A DNA stretch of 64,000 bases from Legionella quinlivanii (lineage in GTDB: Bacteria > Pseudomonadota > Gammaproteobacteria > Legionellales > Legionellaceae). The notes under the pieces were generated by a model. It made no database searches and had not been told where the DNA came from. It saw nothing but the letters and a program-made list of their open reading frames with translations. The position numbers were made by a program, and so were the translations under genes. The stretch spans positions 943,501 to 1,007,500 of the forward strand of contig NZ_UGOX01000001.1 in assembly GCF_900461555.1 (NCBI RefSeq). The letters run 5' to 3'. Positions 28,942-38,700 of this stretch are shown here, piece after piece; position 1 is the first letter of the stretch, and each line of letters begins with the position of its first letter.

Positions 28942-30356
28942 TGACAATTGCAAATGATATTATTAGCGGCCGCATGCCTGACTTTGAGTTCTATCTGCGA
29001 CAGGGCGAATCTCTTGACGATATTGACGAGTATGGGTTTACGCCTCTAATCGAATGCGCAGTCGCCAAACGGCCTGAAATTGCAGCTCAGCTGCTCAGCC
29101 GAGGAGTCAATGTTAACAAACCGGACGTCACTGGACGAACTCCTTTGCATTGGGCGGTAGACAATAATGATTTAAATATGACGCGTCTATTGCTGGAACA
29201 TCGGGCTAATCCGAACGCCTATACAAATGCCGGCTTGTCTATTCTGGTCTATCCGGTTTTACGTAGTCAGGACAGTTTAAAGCAGATTCTTTACCAACAT
29301 GGCGCAAAACTTGATTTTGCCCTTGATTTTATTTTGGGTAAATTGCTGGGGCATCGTTTTGAATTGCAAGGGGATGTGGATATTGTCAATGCCGATAATG
29401 AATTCGTCGAGCTTGATTATGAAGGCTTCATTCTGGAATTTACTGTCGCTATTCTGAAAGATTCGCTGCGACGCTTTATCAGTTCCTATTCAACCCGGCA
29501 TTTGCGGGGCTATTTTCCTTTGCTGTACACCATTATGGATGGCTTTAGCGCCGCTGCTGAGCTGTTGCAGCTACAGCATCAACCAGTATTCACCGAGCAG
29601 CATTTTGCGCATCTGAATAATTTACTTAAGTCACCCATCCTGATTCTTCCGGCTGCGAGCCGTGGACATGCCCTGGGATTTGTACGCTATAAAAACTGGT
29701 GGGCTAAAATTGACCGTGGTGAAAACAGTTTAAAGGAAGGCTCTGTTAATATATACCGTTTAGGGCGGCCTGACGCGGTTAATCTGCCTTTTTTAAGGGA
29801 ATTTCTTTATAAAAAGCAACCTCGCAGTTTCTTTCATCAAACCATTAATCAGCTATTGGGATTGAGCCCTGTTCTTCAAATGCCAATCAGTTCTCAAATC
29901 AGCGGTAACTGCTCTTGGGCCAATATACAGGCTATCGTGCCTGTGGCTTATGCACTGCAGGAATTGGAGGAAAGTAAGCATTTTTCAGTGGATACAGCGC
30001 TGGCTTTATATGATACCTGGGTGGAGTGGGATAAAGACAGAGCATTAGATGATGCAATCCATCGCTTTTACCGCGCAAATAGCCTGAGGCAGGCCAGTAT
30101 CTGCTCCATGCTGGCGGCAGTACTTTATCAGTCCTGCGACTATAGCAATCCCCATCATTTGATGCGGGCTGAAAAAATTCTGACCCTGCTAACCCTTCCT
30201 GATTATTATTATATCTTAAGAAGCTATCTGGAAGAGTATTGCATTAATCGTCTGACCCGGCGTGGCAATAATCTGCTAAAAATACTCGATGATTGCGGTA
30301 TTAATCCAAATATCGGCGTAACGCCGATTGCGACTGGTTTAAAGGAAAGAAAGTAG
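28941..30356 (+). CDS. Ankyrin-repeat protein with cysteine-peptidase-like C-terminal domain, effector candidate
   Basis: 471 residues. About three ankyrin repeats lie at residues ~25-125 (GFTPLIECAVAKRPEIAAQLL, quoted in part; GRTPLHWAVDNNDLNMTRLL). The C-terminal domain has H243 in SRGHALGFVRYKNWWAKID and C324 in QISGNCSWANIQA. This is a His-before-Cys order with a Q-x2-GNCSWAN motif that suggests a circularly permuted papain-like peptidase. Ankyrin repeats in Legionella proteins usually bind host targets. Catalysis and translocation are inferred. Translationally coupled to the Ig-like gene upstream. Confidence 0.68.
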   Translation: MTIANDIISGRMPDFEFYLRQGESLDDIDEYGFTPLIECAVAKRPEIAAQLLSRGVNVNKPDVTGRTPLHWAVDNNDLNMTRLLLEHRANPNAYTNAGLSILVYPVLRSQDSLKQILYQHGAKLDFALDFILGKLLGHRFELQGDVDIVNADNEFVELDYEGFILEFTVAILKDSLRRFISSYSTRHLRGYFPLLYTIMDGFSAAAELLQLQHQPVFTEQHFAHLNNLLKSPILILPAASRGHALGFVRYKNWWAKIDRGENSLKEGSVNIYRLGRPDAVNLPFLREFLYKKQPRSFFHQTINQLLGLSPVLQMPISSQISGNCSWANIQAIVPVAYALQELEESKHFSVDTALALYDTWVEWDKDRALDDAIHRFYRANSLRQASICSMLAAVLYQSCDYSNPHHLMRAEKILTLLTLPDYYYILRSYLEEYCINRLTRRGNNLLKILDDCGINPNIGVTPIATGLKERK

Positions 30357-30414
30357 CAGATTCATTGATTTTAACTGCCAATTTTGTTTTTATTAGCCTT
30401 TCGTTCAAACAAGA

Positions 30415-32316
30415 ATGTTTATGTTTAAACCATTGTACCGTTATTTGTTTCGCTGGGAGTCTTTAACTAAAGAAGAAGTGCTTGAAGCTGACCATTTTTT
30501 TGCCTCTTATTCTAAAAACTCAGGTTTTAAAGGCTATATCTATGCTTTAAATGTTGACTTATATAATGCGCTCTATCCGAATTCGCAGGATAGAGGGTAT
30601 GCGCATGTGGCCAGCGATTCTCATCTTAAGGTTATGTTTGGCTTGCTCAATCAGCAATACTCTTACTTTAAAGAAGTTTCGGATAGGTTATTTAACGCCT
30701 TTAAAAATTATTATTTCCTTTTTGAAACGCTTCAGATCAATGAAAAACCTCAGGACAAAGTCGACTCATTCAGATATGCCTATAATGTATTGCTGTGCTT
30801 AGGCGATAATATTGAAGCGGCGCTTGATTATCTGGATAATAACTGCGATACCCGGATACCATGGCAAACCTTATTAAATTACATCCCCCCGAAATTACCC
30901 GCCATTGAAATAGAATGCTGGCAACGCTTGTTCCTTGAGGATTTTATAGCTGCTAAAGGATTGTTTCATCTGGCTGCCGTGATTGAAAAAGCGCTTGGGA
31001 GACCTCCTGTAAATATTGGCGAAGCACGCACTGCCGCAAGAGCCTTGCAATATGCCTCTCGTGCATCGCATCCAGAATTTGCAGCGTTTTGTGTTGAGCA
31101 CTTTGTTCCGGAATCGGTGTATGAGTTATGCATTAGCGCAAATCAGGAGAATAGCCGTCAGGGTTTTAAAGCTATCTTAAGCCATTTCAACGACGAGCAG
31201 CTCCTTGAAATGATTGAAGTAGCGCCCATTGCTAACCTGAATATCGCAACGATCGAACTCCTCTTGAAGAGTCTGCAAACAGAGGATAGACAGATAAAAT
31301 GTCTGCGGCGTTTCGAGTCGAAAATTAGCAATATTCAGAAAGAATACGAATTTTTTAAATTGTTTGATGCTCTTGGAAGTGCAAAAGCTCAGCAGCAGAT
31401 AGTAACTATTGCTTCTGTGGAAAAACTGCGCGTCTATCTGGATTGCTTTTACACATTGGAAATGTATCTTAAATCCATAAAGCCTGAGTTTATTCCAGAC
31501 TTCCTGTCAAGGATTGTTGGCCCAGAGAAGTTAAATGTTCTGGTTTCACAAGAGTTTCACTATGATAAATTGCTAAAATTTCTCAAGCCCTTGGAAATAC
31601 GGCACCTCGCATTTCTACAAAATCTGTTTAGCCTTGAAAAACTGCGCCTTTTTGCAAAATCAAGCTCATCTCTGGCTGCGCAATTAAGCGCGCTGCCGCT
31701 GGATTGCCATTTGGAATATTTGAAAGATATCGTAGGACCAGAGCAATTAAAAACCGTGATCGGCCAAAACTATTGCATGTTAGCCACTTTGCTTAATCCA
31801 GTGAAAGATATTCACAGGAAAAGCATACTGTTTGATATTCTTGGGGAAGAGGAAGTACAGGCTACAATCAAATCCTATGGTGATCTGCGTGCCAGACAAA
31901 CAATCGAAGCTCTTATTCATCCTGAGCACCGTAAGGAGTTTAGGAGGCGACTGACTAATGCCGCTGAGAAAGAAGCAAAAGACTGGGTTAAAAAACAACG
32001 TCAAATAATTATAAATAATCCATTTAAAGTAGGTTTGTGGGGTATGGGAGGCGGTGGTGTCGATATTACTCTTCCCGATAAAAGTCAAAAGCGAGTACCT
32101 GGGACAGTTGGAAAGCTATGGGAGTATTCATGTAATGCCCGGGCAAAAAAAACCTCTTATATAGATGCCAAAAGGGATATGGAGCTTTGCCTGAGCCAAA
32201 GTAAAAAGAAAAACGACTGGGTAACCTTTTTCTCCAGAGGAAAGGAAACGAAAAGATATTATAAACAGGAGACTGCGGCTCTGGACGAAAATCCAAAAAA
32301 TGAGTTTTCAAGCTAG
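30415..32316 (+). CDS. Unknown all-helical repeat protein, effector candidate
   Basis: 633 residues, no signal peptide. The C-terminal half contains ~40-residue helical repeats with recurring wording such as FLSRIVGPEKLNVLV and YLKDIVGPEQLKTVIG, and related units (FDILGEEEVQATI). The last ~100 residues are basic with a Gly-rich turn (VGLWGMGGGGVDITL). The repeat style resembles the 1353-residue protein at 35721-39782. Follows the ankyrin gene by 58 bases on the same strand and is probably in the same unit. No function assigned; Dot/Icm effector is an inference. Confidence 0.6.
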   Translation: MFMFKPLYRYLFRWESLTKEEVLEADHFFASYSKNSGFKGYIYALNVDLYNALYPNSQDRGYAHVASDSHLKVMFGLLNQQYSYFKEVSDRLFNAFKNYYFLFETLQINEKPQDKVDSFRYAYNVLLCLGDNIEAALDYLDNNCDTRIPWQTLLNYIPPKLPAIEIECWQRLFLEDFIAAKGLFHLAAVIEKALGRPPVNIGEARTAARALQYASRASHPEFAAFCVEHFVPESVYELCISANQENSRQGFKAILSHFNDEQLLEMIEVAPIANLNIATIELLLKSLQTEDRQIKCLRRFESKISNIQKEYEFFKLFDALGSAKAQQQIVTIASVEKLRVYLDCFYTLEMYLKSIKPEFIPDFLSRIVGPEKLNVLVSQEFHYDKLLKFLKPLEIRHLAFLQNLFSLEKLRLFAKSSSSLAAQLSALPLDCHLEYLKDIVGPEQLKTVIGQNYCMLATLLNPVKDIHRKSILFDILGEEEVQATIKSYGDLRARQTIEALIHPEHRKEFRRRLTNAAEKEAKDWVKKQRQIIINNPFKVGLWGMGGGGVDITLPDKSQKRVPGTVGKLWEYSCNARAKKTSYIDAKRDMELCLSQSKKKNDWVTFFSRGKETKRYYKQETAALDENPKNEFSS

Positions 32317-32357
32317 AATTTCTGTTATGATGCTTATTTATATTTGATTTAAATAAC

Positions 32358-34430
32358 GTGCTCTCACAACCCTGTGAAATATTAGCCGGCGTAGGCCCCG
32401 CGCTGGCAGGCAAATTGCAAAACTGCGGGATTAATACCATCGCTGATTTAATCTTTCATCTGCCTTTTCGTTATCAGGACAGAACGCGGGTGACTGCTAT
32501 TTGTGATTTGAGACCTGATGATCATGCGGTTATTATGGGACGTGTTTGCAAAACAGAAGTTAAATACGGCAAACGGATGATGCTTTATTGTTATGTGGAA
32601 GATAAAACAGCAGTCATCAAACTTCGATTTTTTCATTTTAACAAAAACCAGGTCAAGGCATTGCAGCCAGGCCAGTTACTGCGTGCTTTTGGTGAAGTCA
32701 AAGAATTCTCTCATCAGCTGGAAATGATCCATCCGGAATATCGATTATTAGAAGATGAACAGGATATGCGGGTGGAGGAAACCTTAACGCCGATTTACCC
32801 AGGCACAGAAGGTTTAAGTCAGAGCCGTCTCCGCCAATTAGTGAAATTAGCGCTTGCCGCCAGTCAGCCAGTTTTGCAGGAGCTGGAATGGATGACTGAG
32901 CAGCAGTTGAAGAGTCTGAATTTTTCTTCAATTCATGAGTCTTTAACGCTCTTACACCAGCCGCCTCCGGATATTGCCCTCTCCTTGCTGGAGGAAGGCA
33001 AGCATCCAGCCATGCAGCGACTGGCTTTTGAGGAACTATTAGCGCAGCGCCTAAGCATGCAATTCGCCAGACGGCATCGCAACCATTTATCGGCCCCCTG
33101 TTTCAAGGATAAAGGGGATTTGAAAGCACAGTTTATTGCCAATCTTCCCTATCCGCTGACGTCCGCTCAGTTACGGGTTGATTCAGAAATAAGCGCTGAT
33201 CTTGCAATGGAAAAACCAATGCTTAGGCTGGTGCAAGGGGATGTAGGCTGCGGTAAAACCACTGTGGCCGCTTTGGCCAGTTTGCACGCTATCGAGAGTG
33301 GCTATCAGGCCGCCTTTATGGCGCCAACCGACTTACTTAGTGAGCAGCATTTCCTTAATTTTCAACGCTGGTTTGAGCCTTTGGGAATTCAATGCCTTCG
33401 TCTCAGCGGAAAAATGAAGCTTAAAGAGCGTCGGGAAACCTTGCAAAAGCTGAATTCACATGAAGGCCATCTGCTGATTGGAACACATGCACTGTTTCAG
33501 GAGCAGGTGGAGTTTGCCCAATTAGGACTGGTCATTATTGATGAGCAGCATCGCTTTGGTGTTGAGCAACGTCTGTCACTGCAGCAAAAAGGCCAGATTG
33601 ATTCATTGATTCCTCATCAGCTATTAATGACGGCAACCCCCATTCCAAGAACCTTGGCGATGACTCAGTTTGCCCATCTTGATATTTCTATTATTGATGA
33701 ATTACCTCCGGGACGCATGCCCGTACAAACTGTGGTAATCAGCCAGGAAAAGCGCGACCCTGTTATTGAAAGGCTTAAGACAGCCATTGCCAGTGGGGCC
33801 CAGGCTTATTGGGTTTGCACTTTAATTGAAGAATCAGAAAAGCTCCAATGTATGGCAGCTACAGTGACTGCTGAAAATTTGCAGGCCCAGTTGCCTTCGG
33901 CGCGAGTAGGTCTTGTTCATGGTCGAATGAAAGCCGTGGAAAAAGAGGCCACGATGCATGCTTTTAAACAAGGTGAAATTGATTTGTTAGTGGCGACAAC
34001 GGTGATTGAAGTGGGCGTTGACGTTCCCAATGCCAGTGTGATGATTATTGAAAATGCCGAGCGATTGGGGCTTTCTCAGTTACACCAACTTCGAGGGCGG
34101 GTAGGTCGAGGTAATAATCAATCATTTTGCCTGCTAATTTATCAGCCACCTCTCTCCCAGTCAGGGGGAGAACGCTTGCGAGTGATGAAATCCACTAACG
34201 ATGGATTTATCATCGCAGAAAAAGACTTACAACTTCGCGGCAGCGGTGAAATCCTGGGAACCCGGCAAACCGGCTATCGGCAATTCAAAATCGCTAATCT
34301 GCAACGCGATGCCGGATTGCTCCCACAGGTTGCAGAAGCAGCTCGGCAATTGCTGCAGGAGTCGGTTGATACTGCAGAGCAAATTGCCACACGATGGTTA
34401 GGAAATTTCAGGGAGTTTATTCATAGCTAG
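32358..34430 (+). CDS. recG: ATP-dependent DNA helicase RecG
   Basis: 690 residues, normal length. An N-terminal wedge/OB domain (ILAGVGPALAGKL...LIFHLPFRYQDR) is followed by superfamily-2 helicase motifs: Walker A GDVGCGKTT, motif II DEQHRFG, motif III MTATPIPRTLAM, and the C-terminal QLRGRVGRG. It remodels stalled replication forks and Holliday junctions. The start is GTG with no clear ribosome site, but the N-terminus matches RecG well. Upstream is the helical effector candidate and downstream the AI-2E family gene. Confidence 0.95.
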   Translation: MLSQPCEILAGVGPALAGKLQNCGINTIADLIFHLPFRYQDRTRVTAICDLRPDDHAVIMGRVCKTEVKYGKRMMLYCYVEDKTAVIKLRFFHFNKNQVKALQPGQLLRAFGEVKEFSHQLEMIHPEYRLLEDEQDMRVEETLTPIYPGTEGLSQSRLRQLVKLALAASQPVLQELEWMTEQQLKSLNFSSIHESLTLLHQPPPDIALSLLEEGKHPAMQRLAFEELLAQRLSMQFARRHRNHLSAPCFKDKGDLKAQFIANLPYPLTSAQLRVDSEISADLAMEKPMLRLVQGDVGCGKTTVAALASLHAIESGYQAAFMAPTDLLSEQHFLNFQRWFEPLGIQCLRLSGKMKLKERRETLQKLNSHEGHLLIGTHALFQEQVEFAQLGLVIIDEQHRFGVEQRLSLQQKGQIDSLIPHQLLMTATPIPRTLAMTQFAHLDISIIDELPPGRMPVQTVVISQEKRDPVIERLKTAIASGAQAYWVCTLIEESEKLQCMAATVTAENLQAQLPSARVGLVHGRMKAVEKEATMHAFKQGEIDLLVATTVIEVGVDVPNASVMIIENAERLGLSQLHQLRGRVGRGNNQSFCLLIYQPPLSQSGGERLRVMKSTNDGFIIAEKDLQLRGSGEILGTRQTGYRQFKIANLQRDAGLLPQVAEAARQLLQESVDTAEQIATRWLGNFREFIHS

Positions 34431-34543
34431 AGGATAGGCCCCTTCAAAAACTATTTTTATTTCTCGCATATATAATTTAGAAAGCTTTTGCTTTCCTGCG
34501 GGAGCTATTAGAATGGGCCTAATATTAAGGGAGTGACCAATAA

Positions 34544-35617
34544 ATGAATCGAACTGTGTCGTTCGCCGCAGGTTTAATTACGGTATGGATAATCGGGTAT
34601 TTGCTGATAGTCGGCAGAAGTCTCATTATTCCACTGGTTGTCGCTATTTTTATCTGGCACTTATTAAATACAATTTATGTTTTTGTAAAAAAAATACCGG
34701 GTGTTGAAGGACGAGTCCCTGACTGGCTAAGCAAGATCCTGGCGTTTCTTGCCGTTGCCTTATTGATTAAAGTATTAGTAGATATTATTGGGAATAATGT
34801 CAGCGATGTCATTCAGGCTTCATCGCGTTATCAGGAAAACCTGATGGCTATTTTTAATAAAATAGATGATTATTTTAATATTAAAATCATGGCCAAATTG
34901 GATAGTTTCGTAAAAAGCCTGAGCATTCAGGAGATCATGGTTAATATCTATGGTGTATTTAGCTCAGTAACCAGTTCGGCTGTATTAATTATTTTATATG
35001 TCGTATTTTTATTCGTAGAGCAGCATTATTTTGAACAAAAATTAAATGCCATGATTAAGGACTCCAATAATCGTCAGCTGGTCAATAATATTTTGGGACA
35101 TATTGTTAAAGATACTCAGACTTATCTTGGTTTAAAAACCTTAATTAGTCTGGTCACCGCGCTGACCAGCTGGATCATCATGAAAATAGTGGGTTTGGAT
35201 TTTGCAGAATTCTGGGCCCTGCTTATATTCTTTCTCAATTTCATTCCTAATATAGGTGCAATTATTGCTACTCTGTTTCCTGCTTTGTTAGCACTGATTC
35301 AGTTCGATAACTGGCTTCCATTTATTATCGTCTCCTTGGGATTGACCACTATCCAATTTATCATTGGCAATCTCATTGAGCCGCGTTTTTTGAGCAAATC
35401 ACTCAATTTAAGCCCCCTGGTAATTTTATTTGCCTTGGCATTATGGGGCGCGATGTGGGGAATTCTGGGGATGTTTCTTTCAGTACCTATTACGGTAATG
35501 ATGATGATTATATTTGCGCATTTTGACAAGACAAGACCGATGGCTATCATGCTGTCGCAGGATGGATATATACAAAAAGCCTACGAAACCATGCCGGAAA
35601 AAGCCCGTTTACTTTGA
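34544..35617 (+). CDS. AI-2E family (PerM/TqsA-type) membrane transporter
   Basis: 357 residues with paired N-terminal membrane segments, a long soluble helical insert (about 90-150) and five or more C-terminal membrane segments. The family consensus FWALLIFFLNFIPNIGAIIA and the late IGNLIEPRFLSKSLNLSPLVILF are clear. Members export small molecules or act in Na+/H+ exchange; the solute cannot be told. Same strand as recG, 113 bases downstream. Confidence 0.85.
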   Translation: MNRTVSFAAGLITVWIIGYLLIVGRSLIIPLVVAIFIWHLLNTIYVFVKKIPGVEGRVPDWLSKILAFLAVALLIKVLVDIIGNNVSDVIQASSRYQENLMAIFNKIDDYFNIKIMAKLDSFVKSLSIQEIMVNIYGVFSSVTSSAVLIILYVVFLFVEQHYFEQKLNAMIKDSNNRQLVNNILGHIVKDTQTYLGLKTLISLVTALTSWIIMKIVGLDFAEFWALLIFFLNFIPNIGAIIATLFPALLALIQFDNWLPFIIVSLGLTTIQFIIGNLIEPRFLSKSLNLSPLVILFALALWGAMWGILGMFLSVPITVMMMIIFAHFDKTRPMAIMLSQDGYIQKAYETMPEKARLL

Positions 35618-35628
35618 GGTCCTCACCT

Positions 35629-35703
35629 CATCCCGAGCGCCAGCGAGGGATCTCCGGCACCAGGCACGTATTTAAGGAAGATCCCTCGCTGGCGCTCGGG
35701 ATG
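35629..35703. repeat. Palindromic repeat between convergent genes
   Basis: Arm CATCCCGAGCGCCAGCGAGG (continuing GATCT; 35629-35653) and its exact reverse complement (35679-35703) are separated by 25 bases. It could form a 25-base-pair hairpin and act as a bidirectional transcription barrier. Repeats of this wording are dispersed in many proteobacterial genomes. Confidence 0.8.
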
Positions 35704-35720
35704 ACGTCGGGAGTGGGTTA

Positions 35721-38700
35721 TTATCTCGAAAAATCCATGTTTGACTCTTCATCGGTCTCCATGGGAATGCCAGGAAACAAATCATCCAGCAATGCCTGCA
35801 TTGGGGCTTGTGAGGAATATGAATCATCCTGTACTTTCTCTGTGGATGGAAACTCATAGATTGTTCCCATACCAGAGAGTTCATCTTTTCGATGTCGTTT
35901 ACTCAGCGCAGCTAGTTCTTCGTTTGCCTTTCGTTTCTTACTGCCAAAAAATGATTGAGGATTTCGCCCAGGCGAATCGACGGGAATGACGTCTTTAAGC
36001 GCAGGTAAATAGTTTGACAGGATTTTAAGTTCCCCGAGTTCAAGACGGTATATTAACTCGTCACACTCCTTTGATGATGGATTGAGGGCTGCCAAGAGGG
36101 GTTTGGCGGATTCCAGGAATAGTCCAATATTAAAAAACATACGCCTCTTCATAAAGAAAATGACATCTTCAACAGAGCTGAGCAAATTCGATAAGGCTTC
36201 CTGCTGATTATTGCAAAAAGTTTTGAAATTTTCTCGATCGTCGCCAAGAAATCCAAGCATAGTGAAGAAAATAGCTTTGGCAGTCTCCTTTGGCCTTGTT
36301 TTAATTAGAAGAGGTGCAATCACGAAGGACTGTTCAATTTTGAGTCTTCCCAGAAATTCAAGACAGGAATCTGTTGTGCTTAAACTGGATGACAATTGGG
36401 GAAATACTGTAAAAAACAGTTGGTAACATTGTTGAGAATTTAAATAGCTGCTGAGCAATATAAAATCTTCCAGTGACTTAATTTCCGCCGGGAGAAAATC
36501 AAATATTTTATCTATAACCGGCTCGCGTTCATGTAACTCAAGACGGTTCAGTGCCGAGAAAGTTAAATTATTGATGGGCTTGATGGTCAGATTAGGTGCA
36601 ATAGTATCTATCTGCTCTTTGCTTAAAAAACGTGAAATAGAAATTAAATCCATTAAAAATGTATACTCGTTAGGTATAAATTTCTTTAGCAGTTTAAATG
36701 CTTCTTTGCGCCCCTCATCGTCTAAATGAGCAAAAAGGACGGTAATTTTATAAGCACTTTTATCGACCCATCGAGTAATTTTCCTTTTAAACAGGTCAAA
36801 TATTAACCGGCACTCTTTATTTGAAAGCTCATTAAGGCTTATAAAATTCGATAGATCAGAGAAAGAACTAATCGAATATGTTAATTCCTGTTTAAGGGTG
36901 TTGAGAATATGAGAACGCTGCCCCTCATTCAAAAATTGCATGGGACCCCAGATGAAATCATTAGCTCCCCTGAATAAGTCTGAAAGCACAAGCTTGCTAT
37001 AGACAAAATCATTGACTGTTTCACGCTGAGCAGATGAGAGATGAGTTAATAAGATACCCCAGTTTGCTGCAGAATCTACGAGGGAGCTTAAGTGTGGTAA
37101 GATGAATTGACGAAATATCAATTCTCTCTGTTGAATATTGCAATATTTAAGCACATAAGAAAGAGTCGAAATCGTATCCCAGCTAAGTTTTGGTAAGCGC
37201 TCTTTAATGCTTAGAAAAAGATTTTCAATTTGTTCTCGTGACTTACGCAAAAAGAGACGCTCTGTCTCGTTAAGCTTTTCTTCATGTTCGGGAGTAATTT
37301 CTGCTACCGCACTAAGACAGGCAGGTGAAATTGCTTTATTGATTAGCCGTAATTGCTCAGAGGCAATAGGTTTAATAGCGTGTAGTAAAGACTGGAAAGA
37401 GAGAATAGCGTCGGGATCTGCTAAGGGAATCAGCAGGAAAAGGGATCTATGGGGTATTGATCCCTCATACTTTTTATCAAACACAGAATATATTTCTTCA
37501 GGAGTTACTTTTTTCTTAAGCTGAAGCTTGAGCTTGTCTATTGGTATGATATCGAGCAATTCATTAAAGTGCTTCTGGGTCAGGATTTTGCATAACTGTA
37601 ACAAATGTCGGGAGGTTTTGACCCAAACCGGGAAACGCTCTTTATGTACTGAAAACAAATTCGCTGCTTCATCAGAGCTGAGTGAGGCATAGATCTTAAT
37701 AAAATCATTAAGACTTTTTATATTATCTATTTTCTTTTTTAATCCCTCAGGAAATACAAGTTCCCGATGAGCAGGTAAAAGCGTTCTATAAAGATGGGTC
37801 CACTCACCTAAATTCTTCGGCAATCCAGCAAGCTTCTCTCTCATGCTATTGAATAAAGCTTCTTGTTGCGGGGTACCTTCCAAAATATACAATGAATATA
37901 TTTTACAGAAAGATGCGTTGCTAGTGATCGATTTTGGCAGTTCATCTTGTATTGAATCTAAAATAACAATTTGTTTATCTGAATCAAGTTTGTCCACCAG
38001 GTTTGTGAATTTACCTGTCTTTAAAATACAGAGTTTAGTGGAATACTGTTTTATCTGCTCGCAGATACCCTTGCACTTTTCTATGTCCAAAGCACTAAAA
38101 AGATGAAGAAGTAAAGGAACTAAACGATCCAGCTTTTTATTATCCCCGTCAAGCAGTGATTGACTTAAGGCGCCTATGAGCGCATTTAATTTAGCAGGGG
38201 ATGTGGTCAATGCAAAAAGGATTAGTGGCTCAGTATTTTCTGGATTTAGTAATGAATCTGCTGTCTCTTTGTCAGAACAAATGGATCCAATTTCCTCTTC
38301 TTTCAGGGATTCAAGAACTTCAAAATCCTGGGGATGAGTAAAACTGGGTTTTAAGGAAAATTTATTCAAGAGATCGAGACTTAATTTAAGCTTGTCGTAG
38401 CCATTTAATTCTTTATGTTCATTGAGTTTACTTTTTAAGGCGGCTTTTGCATCTTTAAAAGATTGGACTACTTCAGCAATGAATAATTGTTTCTTCTCAT
38501 TACTGATGCCGATTTTACTTAATATTGGAGCATGTTGTTTTATCAGTTCTTCTAGCTTATCCCCTAAAATTTTCAGACAGGTATTTGGATCTTCCTGGTT
38601 ATTTTTTTTAAATGCAAAGGTCCTCAGTCTGGAGAGGTATATAAAAAGTGTCGGGGGAATAGTGACTGGATCGGAGGTTTCACCAGAAATAATTCCCAAT

